The notes: generated by a model not told the origin, from the sequence alone. A stretch of DNA of 64,000 bases from Fusarium oxysporum f. sp. lycopersici 4287 (GCF_000149955.1 NC_030991.1:1584747-1648746); one strand, 5' to 3'; numbered from the stretch's first letter, positions 10,195-20,912 are shown. Translations and numbers: made by a program.

Positions 10195-10491
10195 ATCAGT
10201 CTGTCAAAGAGGGGTGAAACCCCTCTTTTGGATACAAGAATAATATTGCAATAAGGGAAGTGGAGCCCATTCCTGTTGGATTAGTGATAGCGCCTCGATA
10301 AAAGAAACATGTATTTTGTGGGTCCCCGGATATATCAATACCGGGTAGCGGGGAAAACACCAAAAAAAGGATAGAACAGAGACAGAAGCTCCTGGGGACG
10401 AGATTGATCCTCAAGTGTGAAAATTAACCCTATTTTAATTGGATATTAACCCTACTCGCGTATCTAACAATTCCCAGCCGCCAATCTAACA
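10195..10491 (-). mobile_element. LTR fragment, family A (truncated by the satellite/LINE junction)
   Basis: This segment aligns by eye with 19650-19950 (shared blocks AGTGGAGCCCATTCCTGTT, GATAGCGCCTCGATAAA, GGTCCCCGGATATATCAATA, CCAGCCGCCAATCTAACA). On the minus strand it begins TGTTAGATTGG, a typical LTR start. The far end of the LTR (TGTTGGATACGC side) is missing and replaced by the 9-bp satellite. Confidence 0.75.
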
Positions 10492-11446
10492 GCTCCGGCA
10501 CCCACGCAGATCCTGGCTTGTGGCTGACACGTAATTAATTTATGCTGCCGCGTCTTGCCGCTGTTGATTGGCTTTTCCTTCACGTCACGGTGAATGCGTG
10601 GTTTAACGCGTCACTTGCATCACTGAAAAAAACATCCTATCCTTCCTCAACTTGAAGGACTCCTCATCCCACGACTCTCTCAGCCATCGAATTCTCTTGC
10701 GACCAAGGCTACAATCCCATCACTTGTTTGGCTCAGATATATCTCGCTATCTCTATTAATTTCACGAAATGCTTGTCCACTGTTACCAGTGTTGCAACCC
10801 AAAAATATCTGACAATCACTCAAACAACAGCGCACGCATGCGACGGCTTTGAAATGCCGGGGGAAATCACTTCAGATGCACATCGTCCAATCCAGCCGAC
10901 GGAACTATGGTGGATCTCGCAGCTATGATGCAAAGGACAACTAACGATCTCATTAATCCCGAACGATCCTGAATGACCACAAAAGAGCTCTGTTCGAACC
11001 TGTTCCGCTTCACTCTCATTTTTCCCGTTAATTGGTTGTGAAGGGTTGGGCGAGAAGAGTCACAGGTGGACCACGCAGAGCGGCTCACACTTTGACCATT
11101 GTGTAGAGTTGGCGTGACGATAACTTGGTCGGGATACATGATGTGACTGGGCACACGCCGCCTGCACGTCTATCTCAACCGAAGAACCAGCATGCAGCGA
11201 CTGATCAGTGATCACGGTCGTCATCAGCCAGCGAAAGGCAGTATACGCCACACCCAAACCTCGATTCCTCGAGTCTCTCCGGCTTGAGATCTCTGCCTCG
11301 ACTCTACATACCATGCAACCAAGACGGGCCAGGTAGTGTTGAGGGCAGCTTGTGCAGAACTTTCTTTGCCTGACTTTGCCCTCTGGCCAGCGTGGTTCAA
11401 TCTTTTGAGGCCATAAACAATCGACAAAATAAGAATGGCAGGAACC
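10492..11446. other. Intergenic, 3' flank of the SPX gene
   Basis: No gene or repeat recognised. Short frames (for example 10728-10928, 10867-11154) have no recognisable domains and no splice signals that would extend them. Confidence 0.4.
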
Positions 11447-13043
11447 TTATGGGGAGTTTCTCACGACAAGAATTAGTAGCATGCCGTTGAGGACACAAGA
11501 AGTGACAAAAGTAGTCCAAACTGCTAGTAGGTATGGTAATGACAGTTGGTCGTGCCGGTATATCGTCATACCGAGAGCACTGCACGCGGTGAATAGACTC
11601 GCAACTACACCAATAGTAACGCCCGCGTCAACTTCGGCTCGGAGCTTGTGTCGGCCGGTGTAGATGAGCGTGCCGGCGACAAGGAAGAGCAGGAAAGACA
11701 CGGCGAAAGAGCTAACAGTGCCCCAGAACAAGGTCTTCTCACGGTGCAAGTGCCCCTGCTGTTGGTTGAGGCTAGGGAGGGCATAATGGGTCGTATATCT
11801 GGTCGTGGGGAATCCGTCTGAACTGGCATATCCCGCTACCACGTTAGACTCGCTGCTGTTCAAGGTTGTGCTGGAGTATTGGTAAGGTGAACGGTTGGCG
11901 CCAAGTAAAGCCTGTCGTTCCCCAGGTTTGTCATGCTTAGACAAACCCTCCGTCTTCTTTAAAGGTCCTTTGAAGACACCTAGCAGAGAGTCGAGTCCCG
12001 GGAAGCTGGCACTTTTATCTGGATTTAAATATATAGCATATTCATCATCATCGCCTGCGCATTCACTTCCATTGTCATATTCATTCCAGTATTTTGTCGG
12101 TCCCTCCATTTGGGGCGGAGGTAAGAATTCGAAAGTAGGTTGAGGGCGGTTGGAGCGGTGACGGTTCGCCGAGTTAAGGGAACCCGAGAGAGATTGACGT
12201 GGGTAAGACTGTACTGGAGATTCTGGCGAGCTAGGTTCGCTCAATGCGGGAGCGACGGCGTTGAAAGTGCAAATGATGTCGTGATATCGTTGTTGTAAGG
12301 AGGAGAAATCGTAGCGAGTAAAGCTTTTGGGATCGGAGAGAATATTCTTGTAGAGACGGGTACCAAAGGTTATAGACCCAGTCCATTTCTATAGATGAGG
12401 AACCAATCAGTAAATATGTTATCTTAAATCTACACCATGAAGCCATGATGCACCTCAAACCTTTTGGTGATCTTTCGGAAGGCAATAGTTTGCGCCTTGA
12501 TGAAGCGCTCAAGGGCTTGTATATCACTGCCGCAACGAACCAGCTCCCGCTCATACTTAGTGAATCTCCTTTGGTGTTTTATGGCAAAGTCATCGGCAAG
12601 TTGATCTTGGTTCTTCGACGCCCATCGGTCAATGTTCTTGGCGAGGCACTCTAGTTTAGATGTCAGTTTAGGCATATAGTCGCATGCCATCCAAGACATG
12701 GCACAGAGCTGCAAGCGAAAACCATACCTAACCGGCGCGAAATTTCATCTGCTTTACTTAAGGCAAACAGATGAAGTCTTTCATGCTGGCGACTAAGTTC
12801 CATGTAAAAGCCGTCTTCGAATCGAGACAAGGCTTCGTCTTTACGTCCGGGGATAGCCATGGCTGTGGCCTGATCGCGCGCAGTGTACATCTTGATCTCA
12901 TGTTTGAGAAAGTTGTAGTCAAGATTATCTGCTTGGAGAGACAATTGGTTAATATAATGTAATTGAGCCAATGAGGAGGGATGTATCATACGAAGATTCC
13001 ATTCTGGAACGGACTCGCGCTCAAGTTGCTCGCCAAACTTCAT
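11447..13043 (-). CDS. SPX-domain protein with C-terminal transmembrane helices
   Basis: Four exons: 13043-12992, 12928-12728, 12650-12454, 12388-11447, joined by 63-, 77- and 65-bp GT-AG introns; 463 residues. The N-terminus MKFGEQLERESVPEWNLHN and the segments DYNFLKHEIK and KADEISRRLE identify an SPX domain (residues ~1-165), which senses inositol pyrophosphates and so phosphate status. The middle (~175-355) is a Ser/Pro-rich, probably disordered linker. The last ~100 residues contain about three hydrophobic helices (FWGTVSSFAVSFLLFLVAG, ITIGVVASLFTA-like, LAVWTTFVTSCVLNGMLLILVV). This matches fungal SPX membrane proteins related to vacuolar phosphate handling; the localisation is inference. 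Each intron is set by frame plus family sequence on both sides. Confidence 0.85.
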
Positions 13044-14838
13044 GTTAATAGGATGTGATAAGGATAACCAATTGAACTTGGTATGAAATAGAGAAAAGGA
13101 GCGAACAATTGAAAACGTCCTCGTCAAGCTCGACGCCTGCGTCAGTTAGAGGACGACTTCTTTCTTGATACGATCTCGCTGGAAGACAAGGTGAGTTGGC
13201 AGTTGATGCGTTGTTGAAAGAGTGCAATGAATAATTATGGGAGCTCGAGTGAGGGAAGCTAGAACATCGCGGACGACGCGTGGAAAACTTTGCAAATTTA
13301 TATCTTATTATTTAGCCACTGGGTCATTCACCATTGAACCGCCTCTTACCACTCTTGTGGAGTCCATCCACTCACCTCGTGCTTTGTATGCATCGGTAAC
13401 ACCCACCCGAACAAGATCCTGGACTTGACACCGCATTCAGTTCTGCAGCGGTGCTATGTACATCACAGTACGTACTGTAGCAACCAAGAGCAGCGCCACC
13501 CGGCTTCGGGAGAGAGGGAGGTAGAGGAGCCATGAAGATCAAAGGGTCCCCTCCAGATGTTAGTCATTTCGGCGTCGTAGTGGAATAGTCGAGATCTAAT
13601 GCTTGACCGGACGGAGCGCGCATAAGTTGCGAGATTCCGGACATTTTATCAATATATTTACAGGGAAGCAATTAAACCTTGGCTTGACAGACCAACGAGA
13701 TGCGTAGGTCTGGAAGAACCAGCGAGGAGTAGAGATAAAGAGACATCAAAAAAGTTGGGATCGAGACTGCTCCCAGAGATAGCCTAGAAGAATTACTCTA
13801 GTTAGTGACTAAACTATAAATTTTAGGTGCAGAAAGTCTTAGCTTCTACGTAGTATCGTTTGGTACATAAGAAATTAAGTTTGGTAGAATAACCTTGAGA
13901 ATGTCGCACCCGAGACTTATGCTGCACACATTCTGCATGTGATGCGCGACTGAGAGCCGAGCCTGTTGTCCGGGCTAATCAACGTCGGGAGGGCAAGATA
14001 TGACGCAATTTTGTTGAAGCTATCCAGACTTCTGGATCTCTCGTCGCAAGGTTATTTACACCAGTGCTTACCTTGTACAATTGTACATTGCGCTATCATT
14101 GACGCAAGTACAAACTCAAGGACAAGCTTGATGGGGTCGACTTACCTTCCACGGAATTCATTTTACCAATGAAGTCGGAAACGTTGGTTCGGCTTGATTT
14201 TTTCGAGTTCCTGGACGCCTGGCACTGAGTCTAGACGGAGCCCATACATTAGGGATATACGGACTCTGTCGTATTATGAATTGTGTTGACTTGGACAGTG
14301 GCGTTCTCTCGTTATTCTTCTGACCATCATCGTGCATTTCTCAATTTTCGGTGATCTCATTGTGAGATATGATGATAGTTGAGCGCATCGGCTAAGAAAC
14401 GAAACACTTGGTTGTTTCTTGCTATTCAATCCTCAAGGTGAAGTTGCATCCTCCTACAGTACTCCGTCATTTGCTTATCTAGGGAAGTTTTAGCGCACCA
14501 GGTCCTCCAGTCTCCATGCCAGCATGGACCATGTGGTGGCTTGATTGGCTCTGTCTTATCGACAAGAAAGCTTGGTGGGGTCCCACCCAATGGTTCTATC
14601 CCCGTTTTTTGCCTGACGCAAAGATGTTTGAATTCAGCCACCCAAATACTTGACCAGAAACGCATCAACCAATGGATAATCCTATCAAGAATCTGCATGG
14701 CTCAAGCACCTGAAGACGTCCGCCCCATTCATTGCGGCTCGTGTTAACAATACGTGAATGGAATCTAAATTGATGACAGTGTGAATGATGCATCGACAAC
14801 GTCACCTTCGCCCCAGCTATTGCTGACATAAATTTGTG
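13044..14838. other. Intergenic, no gene recognised
   Basis: Contains the 5' flank of the SPX gene. Further right there are only short frames (13966-14172, 14426-14698) without recognisable domains. No TIR or LTR ends seen. Confidence 0.4.
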
Positions 14839-14900
14839 GATGTGAATGGGATCTGTTACGTGCACCGACCCCGGTGCACGTAACAGATCCCGATGTGAAT
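14839..14900. mobile_element. 44-bp palindrome inside an exact 9-bp direct repeat (micro-transposon or remnant)
   Basis: GATGTGAAT occurs at 14839-14847 and 14892-14900. Between them, 14848-14867 reads GGGATCTGTTACGTGCACCG, and 14872-14891 is its exact reverse complement, with a 4-base loop ACCC. The palindrome meets the duplications with no spare base on either side. Nine-base duplications are typical of Mutator-like elements, so this looks like two TIRs joined with almost no interior. Its TIR does not match the MULE TIRs elsewhere in this window. Confidence 0.6.
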
Positions 14901-15318
14901 CACCAGCAGCGCATACTGACTCGGTTCTCTGAAGCCAAGAATAAGAATAAAGATCAGGCTAAAGTGTTCACGAGGTTGGCTCATTCAATGGCCACTTGGC
15001 GATAATATCTGTGATACCCTCCATCGCCGACTTCGAGGAACCTTGAAGCTTGTTTCTCTTGGTTTTGAGCTCATCTGCTTTACTCATCTTTCCCATTTCA
15101 TCTACCATTGCTAGCCCCTCGGAGTGTTGACTGCCGTATACATATCCACAATATCCTGATACAACGAGAAGTCTAGGCCATGTGGCCGGCTAAGTATTGA
15201 ATTACGCTAGAGGTCATGACTGTCAATCTTATATAGTTACGATGGGCTTGAGGCCATTGATTTTTCAAGCTTTGACCTGTAGCCCATGGCACCTTTGGCA
15301 ATTGGTGGGGCAATGAAA
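14901..15318. other. Intergenic, no gene recognised
   Basis: Nothing recognised. A short frame at 15173-15367 (minus) runs into the LTR fragment and is not credible. Confidence 0.4.
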
Positions 15319-15490
15319 TGTTAGATTGGTGGTTGGGAATTTCAATTAAAATGAGGGTAATTTTCACACTTGAGGTTCAATCTAGTCCCCAAGAGCTCGT
15401 TCTTCTGTCTGTTCTGTCCTTTCAGGTGTTGTTGGATACGCAGCTATACGATGGGGTGAGTGTATTAAGATGTGGAGCAGAATGTTGTCA
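15319..15490. mobile_element. Chimeric LTR-A fragment, two ends in head-to-head arrangement
   Basis: 15319-15429 starts TGTTAGATTGG and matches the first ~110 bases of LTR-A (minus strand of 19950 downwards). From 15430 the sequence TGTTGGATACGCAGCTATAC begins, which is the opposite LTR terminus in inverted orientation (plus strand of 19562 onwards), and runs to about 15490. The LTR interior is absent. Confidence 0.6.
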
Positions 15491-15551
15491 GACATTACGT
15501 GTATTCGGTCCATTGATCCAGATCGATATATTCATGTTGTGTTTTTTTTTT

Positions 15552-17007
15552 GGCAAATACTACACCGGCGTGACAAAATGGCTACACCGGCGTCACTCTT
15601 ACACAGGCGTCATTTTTACGGCTTCTGATTGGTCCATCCCTTTTTGTTAGTGCATTTAGAATCTGCCAACACTGCTCGTTGTACCTCTAGTTTAGCTCCT
15701 CACCGCGACGATTGACGGGCCCCATGAAGCTCTTCACCAGCTAGCTACTACACTAATTACCTCTTTGCCGCGTGTAGTGTTGGAGAAGTGGCATGCAAGA
15801 TGGTGTTACACAGGCAGCCACCTCGAGGGACGATGTCTCATGATGGATACCAGAATTGTCTGAACAGCATTACAGATCTGTTGCAGGATCAGCAGGTCTC
15901 GTATCTTGGCCTCTCCTCTTCAGATATTGAGACGAGGAGGTGCTTCCTTCGAGGGTAGTTAGAGGATAGCGAGATAGATAGCTGCCCTCTAGGGCATAGT
16001 TGAATTGGCCTGGTTCTGCAGTGAAAACTAGACCTCGTTGTGATGTTCGCTTTAGAACTGGTTTACCCGATTGGTTCTTTACCAAAAGCGAGGACTTGTT
16101 AAGGGAGCTGTCTTCACCGCCTTTGCGTGGATGTACCTATGGGCAGGGTTCAAATCCACGACACTCCACGACACATTTGTGAATATGGCGTGGATATGGA
16201 TGCTGACTAATAATTTCGATGTGGAATGGGTGGAAATGGATCCATTATGGAAATGGATCCATATTGTGGAATTCGTGGAATGGAAACCTACTTCGTCCAA
16301 CAATGGTAATTAATGGGTCCCGCCCGCCCTCGGTGACGTCAATGTTTTTGTCATTGGTCCATTAAAATCCGCCGTTGCTTGACGCAAAGGCAACACACCC
16401 ACCGACGTTCCTGTTTCTTGTTATGCTGGATATTCGTAGCCGAACCGATATACCTATAGACGCGCCTTGCCGTCTCTCTCCGTCAAGATCCAGCTTTTGT
16501 AGAGCTGAAAGAGCCGTTGATTGTCCTCTTCTGTTCGTTCTGGAACGGATGTGGTTGACTTGGTAGGATGGGGAGTGGCCATTTCGATTTGGGGTAGTAA
16601 CGCGAGTAACAGTGAAGCCCCCAGAATGGACTCATTGTGTACGGAGGAAAATGGGGTGGCAAATCGATGTTGTGTTGTTGTGGGTGATAGAAAGTACTTA
16701 GGATATGCGGGATTTCACAAGGAAATCAAGGTATTTTCGAACCCCACCTAAAATATTCCACGATTTCCACATGTGGAACATGTGGAAGGGGCTTCGTGGC
16801 GTGGATATGGAAATGCTGAAGCCCACGTGGAATGGAATGGAATGGATATGGATCCACATTATGGATCCATATGTGGATTTCGTGGTATGGATTTGAACCC
16901 TGCCTATGGGTCGAAGGAAAAAGGAGCGAATTAGAAGCCATAAAAGCGACGCCTGTGTAAGAGTGACGCCGGTGTAGCCATTTTGTCACGCCGGTGTAGT
17001 AATTGCC
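15552..17007. mobile_element. Non-autonomous MULE deletion derivative (split by a hAT insertion)
   Basis: The left end GGCAAATACTACACCGGCG and the right end (minus strand) GGCAATTACTACACCGGCG are inverted repeats of about 60 bp, with internal repeats CTACACCGGCGTGAC / CTACACCGGCGTCAC / TACACAGGCGTC. Both subterminal regions match the MULE at 60004 onward: 15722-15940 corresponds to 64000-63783, and 15931-16133 to 60310-60110. The transposase interior is gone, and the junction lies at a 10-bp repeat CCTCCTCGTC (plus strand 15931-15940 reads GACGAGGAGG). Without the hAT insert the derivative is about 690 bp. The flanks (T-run on the left, GTAAGTAAA on the right) show no 9-bp duplication. Confidence 0.85.
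16136..16910. mobile_element. Non-autonomous hAT element with 8-bp target duplication
   Basis: CCTATGGG at 16136-16143 and 16903-16910 is an exact 8-bp duplication. The 759-bp insert 16144-16902 starts CAGGGTTCAAATCCACGAC and ends with the inverse GGATTTGAACCCTG, the terminal form of hAT elements. Subterminal regions repeat GTGGAATGG, GGATCCA and ATATGGAT motifs, probably transposase sites. No transposase domain is encoded. The uninserted sequence is seen in the MULE near 60110 (one base differs), which confirms the boundaries. Confidence 0.88.
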
Positions 17008-17021
17008 GTAAGTAAAACTTG

Positions 17022-17182
17022 GTTGTTTTTTTTTTTATTTTTTTTATTTTTATTGAGCTGAGAGTTATTCTCGGGTTTATATCTCTAGATAATTGTATCT
17101 AGGACTTTAAACTTTAAATCTAGGACTTTCAGACTGTTAGTCTGAATCCTGAAGGGAAGGGGGATCCCCGGATTTTCCAACA
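17022..17182 (-). mobile_element. LTR-C fragment
   Basis: On the minus strand this begins TGTTGGAAAATCCGGGG and matches 60464-60610 (shared GGATTCAGACTA, AGTCTGAAAGTCCTAGATTT, ATCTAGAGATATAAACC). Its downstream end dissolves into an A-rich stretch (T-rich on the plus strand, 17029-17056), so the far terminus is not defined. A 5-bp duplication could not be found. Confidence 0.6.
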
Positions 17183-17213
17183 AATTCGGGATGGCTATCA
17201 CTGATAGAGAGAC

Positions 17214-17513
17214 TCACCATAAATGCGACATTATCTCGGTTTCCATTTCCTGCTTATACCCCGACAGCGAGAGTTCTAGAAGTTTAGTCTTTTTGCGATG
17301 TCTGGCCCCTCTCAGCGTAGCATGAATAGCATGTAGGAGATTGCCTTTAGTCTCAATTCCGTGCTCTATTAACCAACCACTCTTTCGATTACTCCGAGAT
17401 GTGAATCTCTGCTTTATCTTGCTGGAATTTTCTCCTACCAATATAAATGTTAATGCCAATGGATAGCTCTTCGAAGTACAACCATTCTTCCTGGATGAAG
17501 AATCTCGAGTCAT
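17214..17513 (-). CDS. Hypothetical short frame, doubtful
   Basis: A 99-residue open frame (MTRDSSSRKNGCTSKSYP...), basic in composition, with a plausible donor GTGAGT just after its end. No domain is recognised. It lies between the LTR-C fragment and the MARVEL gene and may be a remnant of the N-terminal exon of a lost gene, or chance. Confidence 0.2.
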   Translation of the reverse strand: MTRDSSSRKNGCTSKSYPLALTFILVGENSSKIKQRFTSRSNRKSGWLIEHGIETKGNLLHAIHATLRGARHRKKTKLLELSLSGYKQEMETEIMSHLW

Positions 17514-17866
17514 AATTATAATATCGGATTTTCCGCCTCTCTAGATTGCTCCCCAAACCATGATTGACATTTTAGACTTCCCATGCACTGTAAACCCGAA
17601 GAGACTAACCTACATTATATCAATCTTAAACCTGGCCGACCTGGACCTAACATAGCGCTTTAAGCACTAGACATCGATAAACAGATTGATAAAACGAGTA
17701 TACTTCAATTACACCTCCGACCGATGCTGTGTAGAACTGACTTCCTCCTAAGCGGCTCCCGTTGCAGTAGATTCCCTATTCTGGCCATTGGCAGGATAAT
17801 TGCTGCTAGATATTGATAAGATGCGAGTTTTAGCAAGTGCTACTGCGGTTTAGGCGTCTATTCCAC

Positions 17867-18546
17867 TCACTGCGACAATTTTCTCATCTGCTGCTTGGCC
17901 GAGCTTACTGTCTCTTTGAAGTGGATGTATTCGGTAAAGACATATATGCCCTGTTTTCTGAATTCGAACGATTCAATCCCAGACGGCAGTATCAACGGAG
18001 AGAGAGTTTTGATCTGCGGCAGCTCGATGTAGAGCATGATCAGGTTGATGATCGAAAAGGCGAGAACAGTCCGCCATTCCGAACATCCGGCTCCATTGAT
18101 GCTGACCCTGCCCACCGGCCCAACCCTCCAGAAACGTCCCCAATAATAGCCCCAATAGTTGTAGTACCACTCTGCACTGCAGATGTGGCTCCTCGTTCTC
18201 TATCATAACCCAAGAATATTGAGCTATCGTCCACAATAGAGCAGCAGGGAGTCCTCACCGTTTCGAGCAAGCAAAACGCGACAAGCCACATGATGAAGAG
18301 GATAAAGTCGAATGGAAAAGCCATGAAAAGAATATCAAACGGTGCGAAGAACACTATCGAATAGACGATAGTAATGCCTGCGACGACCATAGCGTAGATA
18401 ATTCGTCCATCGACACTGATATTACTAGCCTCATTGACAAGATCGCAGAAATGGCCAAGGAGACCCAGTACGATCGCACCGCAGGCGAGCTCAAGAAATC
18501 GCAGGATTACGGAAGCGACCTTGTGTCCACTGCCACTACTCGTCAT
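17867..18546 (-). CDS. MARVEL-domain membrane protein
   Basis: Exon 1 18546-18259 and exon 2 18199-17867 with a 59-bp intron (GTGAGG...GATAG); 206 residues. Four hydrophobic helices: SVILRFLELACGAIVLGLLG, IIYAMVVAGITIVYSIVFF, FPFDFILFIMWLVAFCLL, and WRTVLAFSIINLIMLYI. Between helices 3 and 4 is the aromatic cluster WYYNYWGYYWGRFWRVG and two Cys, typical of fungal MARVEL proteins of the plasma membrane. Helix pattern and family point to membrane organisation; no enzymatic role. It has a paralogue at 40909 with the same intron position and an almost identical aromatic cluster. Start chosen at MTSSGSGHK; in-frame residues upstream do not resemble the family. Confidence 0.82.
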
Positions 18547-19499
18547 TCTCGGTAGTAAAATCTCCTTAGTAATAAGTAGTGAGTAGCCAAGAAATTGTTT
18601 GATGGTTGAAATCAAGGATTCTTTCCACTCGAGACGAAACAGCGGACTGCTATCTCAACCACCAATGCCTGGTATAAGAAGGCCAGTACCAGGTATGATC
18701 CGGTGCTCCCGCTTAGCCCATCCAAAGGGCGATGTTTAACTTTCAGCAACGTCACCGTGACTCAAAGGCCAGTTAAGGGTTGGCGCCTGACATGGGGGTC
18801 GTACCATACTCGAGCCATCTGTCGTACCTTGTTATGGCTCCGGGGGGTATCCACATAATTTGGGTAGCGGTGCATTCACTGCAGAAGAGGGGGCTCGCGA
18901 GGTTTGGTCTAGACCTTCTCCCGCCTCAATCCTTCAATTTCTAATTCGTATTCATTTGGTCGGATGCGAGCCCTGAACTGTACCCCCGAGCCCTTGGCCT
19001 GGAAGCCTCGGAAAGCATAAAGGGCTATGAGGCCTAATGACAAGGTAAGCGAGGAAACGGTTTGTTTCTAGGCCTATTGGTGCTCATGGCGTCCCCCTCC
19101 CCGCCGGGTCGAGCAAGGATAAAGACGGCCGGCCGTTGGGGGTAATCCTCATGGCGGATTTGGCGGGGGTTTCATCTCATTGACATCAGCTCATGCTCGG
19201 AAAGTATGTCAAAGCCCACTGTGTTGTTCCGTTAATAGCTCTTGTCATTAAATCCATGACGCCAGTTGCTTCCGGCATGCTGGACACAGGAGCCAGTGCG
19301 GGTTAAATGCATAGCCACGTCTCCTTCAGACTTTCTCAGAGTGCAAACAAGAATTCACAATCATCTAGTGCCCAATGGCTACGTTTACTATACCAAAGCG
19401 CAATTTTCCGGCAACTAACTGGTGAGGTCATTTTTGCGTAACAATATCTAAAGTTATGTGCTGGGTGAGATTGGCTCCCACTGGCACCTGTTGAACAGG
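18547..19499. other. Intergenic, no gene recognised
   Basis: GC-richer than its surroundings around 18780-19160. No open frame of note and no terminal repeats identified. Confidence 0.4.
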
Positions 19500-19561
19500 T
19501 GTCACGAGCCCTGATTCTCTGATGTGTCTCATTGGATGTGTGTATATTCTTGGTTCAGTTG
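19500..19561 (+). mobile_element. LTR-B fragment (first ~62 bases)
   Basis: TGTCACGAGCCCTGATTCTC and the following bases match 51780-51842 with few differences. The similarity stops exactly where LTR-A begins at 19562, so LTR-A either inserted into or recombined with this LTR. Confidence 0.65.
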
Positions 19562-19950
19562 TGTTGGATACGCAACTATACGATGGGGTGAGTGTATTAA
19601 GATGCGGACCAGAATGTGATGATGTTATTGATTGTCGACTTGATTCTCTGATCAGTCTGTCAGGGAGCCCTCCTTTTCTGGATACAAGAGTAATATTGGT
19701 GATAAAGGAAAGTGGAGCCCATTCCTGTTAGATTAGTGATAGCGCCTCGATAAAGGAATCGTGTATTTGGTAGGTCCCCGGATATATCAATACCGAGTAG
19801 CGGGGAAACACCTAAAAAGGACAGAACAGAGACAGAAGAAAGACGAGCTCCTAGGGACGAGATTGATCCTCAAGCGCGAAAAATAACCCCATTTTAATTG
19901 GACATCAACCCCACTTGCGTATCCAACAATTCCCAGCCGCCAATCTAACA
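19562..19950 (-). mobile_element. Solo LTR, family A (complete, 389 bp)
   Basis: On the minus strand it runs from TGTTAGATTGGCGG (19950) to GCGTATCCAACA (19562), with the TG...CA ends of a retrotransposon LTR. Related copies are at 10195-10491 and 15319-15490. The 5-bp flanks (AGTTG and GTACC) differ, so it did not arise by simple insertion and LTR-LTR excision at this place, or the flank has been altered. Confidence 0.75.
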
Positions 19951-20880
19951 GTACCTTGCTCCATATGACCCCAGTCACATGACAGAGACATGAGGGGAAC
20001 CTACAGACGCATCACTAACCATTCTCGTCAAAATCGTCATACAAATCATTTCAAACTCATCTATGAGTTCTCAATGAATACTGTGCGTGGCCTTCACGAG
20101 CCAAAAGGATTGGCGCCGGCGTATTTATAACGAGCTGTTTAAAGCATCCTTAGGAAAATGCGGACACAATTTGAACAATGTGTGGCACAGCATGGCCTTG
20201 GGGAAACGAGGACGAAAAGTAGGCGTTGTATGTAAGCATTAGCGACTAGTGCCCTTTCGGTCAGAAAAGGCCGCCGGGCGTAATAAATTGTATTGTATTG
20301 TTTAAAGCGTGCCATAAGGAAAGTTAATCAAGGCAGAAGTTTTGGACCGGAGACGAATTTACGTCTATGGCACAGGGTAATCTTGTCCTGAAGGGAAAAA
20401 GAGCTAATTGCGTTGCTTGTTAGGGCCACTGGGTTGGGCAGCCACGTCCAAGAGCCTCAAGAAAGCCTTTGGCGCCGGTCAGCAACAATAAGAAGAGGCC
20501 TCAATCAGTTTGGGAGTGTGAGCAGTGTGATGTCGCGATTTGTAACTCAAAATATCGTTGGGACATTTATCATGGGCTAATTTAGGTAGGGAATAATGTA
20601 CCTTTCATTCTCGCATTTTAATTGGGCAGACATCCCCGGAGTGACCTGGCGGGAGTCTTTCGACAACTGAGGGGATAATGCCTACTACTTCGGTTACTAC
20701 CGCTGAATACTTTCAAAAGGAAGCTCATGGAAGTAGATTGAAAGGCTGATAGATATGTCATCAAAGATGACAGTTGTCACCTATTACCACAGGCTTAGCA
20801 AGCAGCTTCCAGTTGATTCCACATAGCACAGAAAAGATATAGAGCTTGCTTTAAACCTTAAATAGGAAGCGGGAGAAAAA

Positions 20881-20912
<32 letters not shown>

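Noticed and set aside
9807..10254. Open frames reading KDC or IVK repeats, a possible repeat protein
   Set aside because: They are translations of the 9-bp satellite ATTGTAAAG in different frames and have no start context or domain.
16144..16902. A transposase gene inside the small hAT element
   Set aside because: The frames are short, repeat-derived and lack BED or dimerisation motifs.
17837..18208. A plus-strand gene opposite the MARVEL exon 2
   Set aside because: The minus strand is a confident family match with a conserved intron; the plus frame has no domain.
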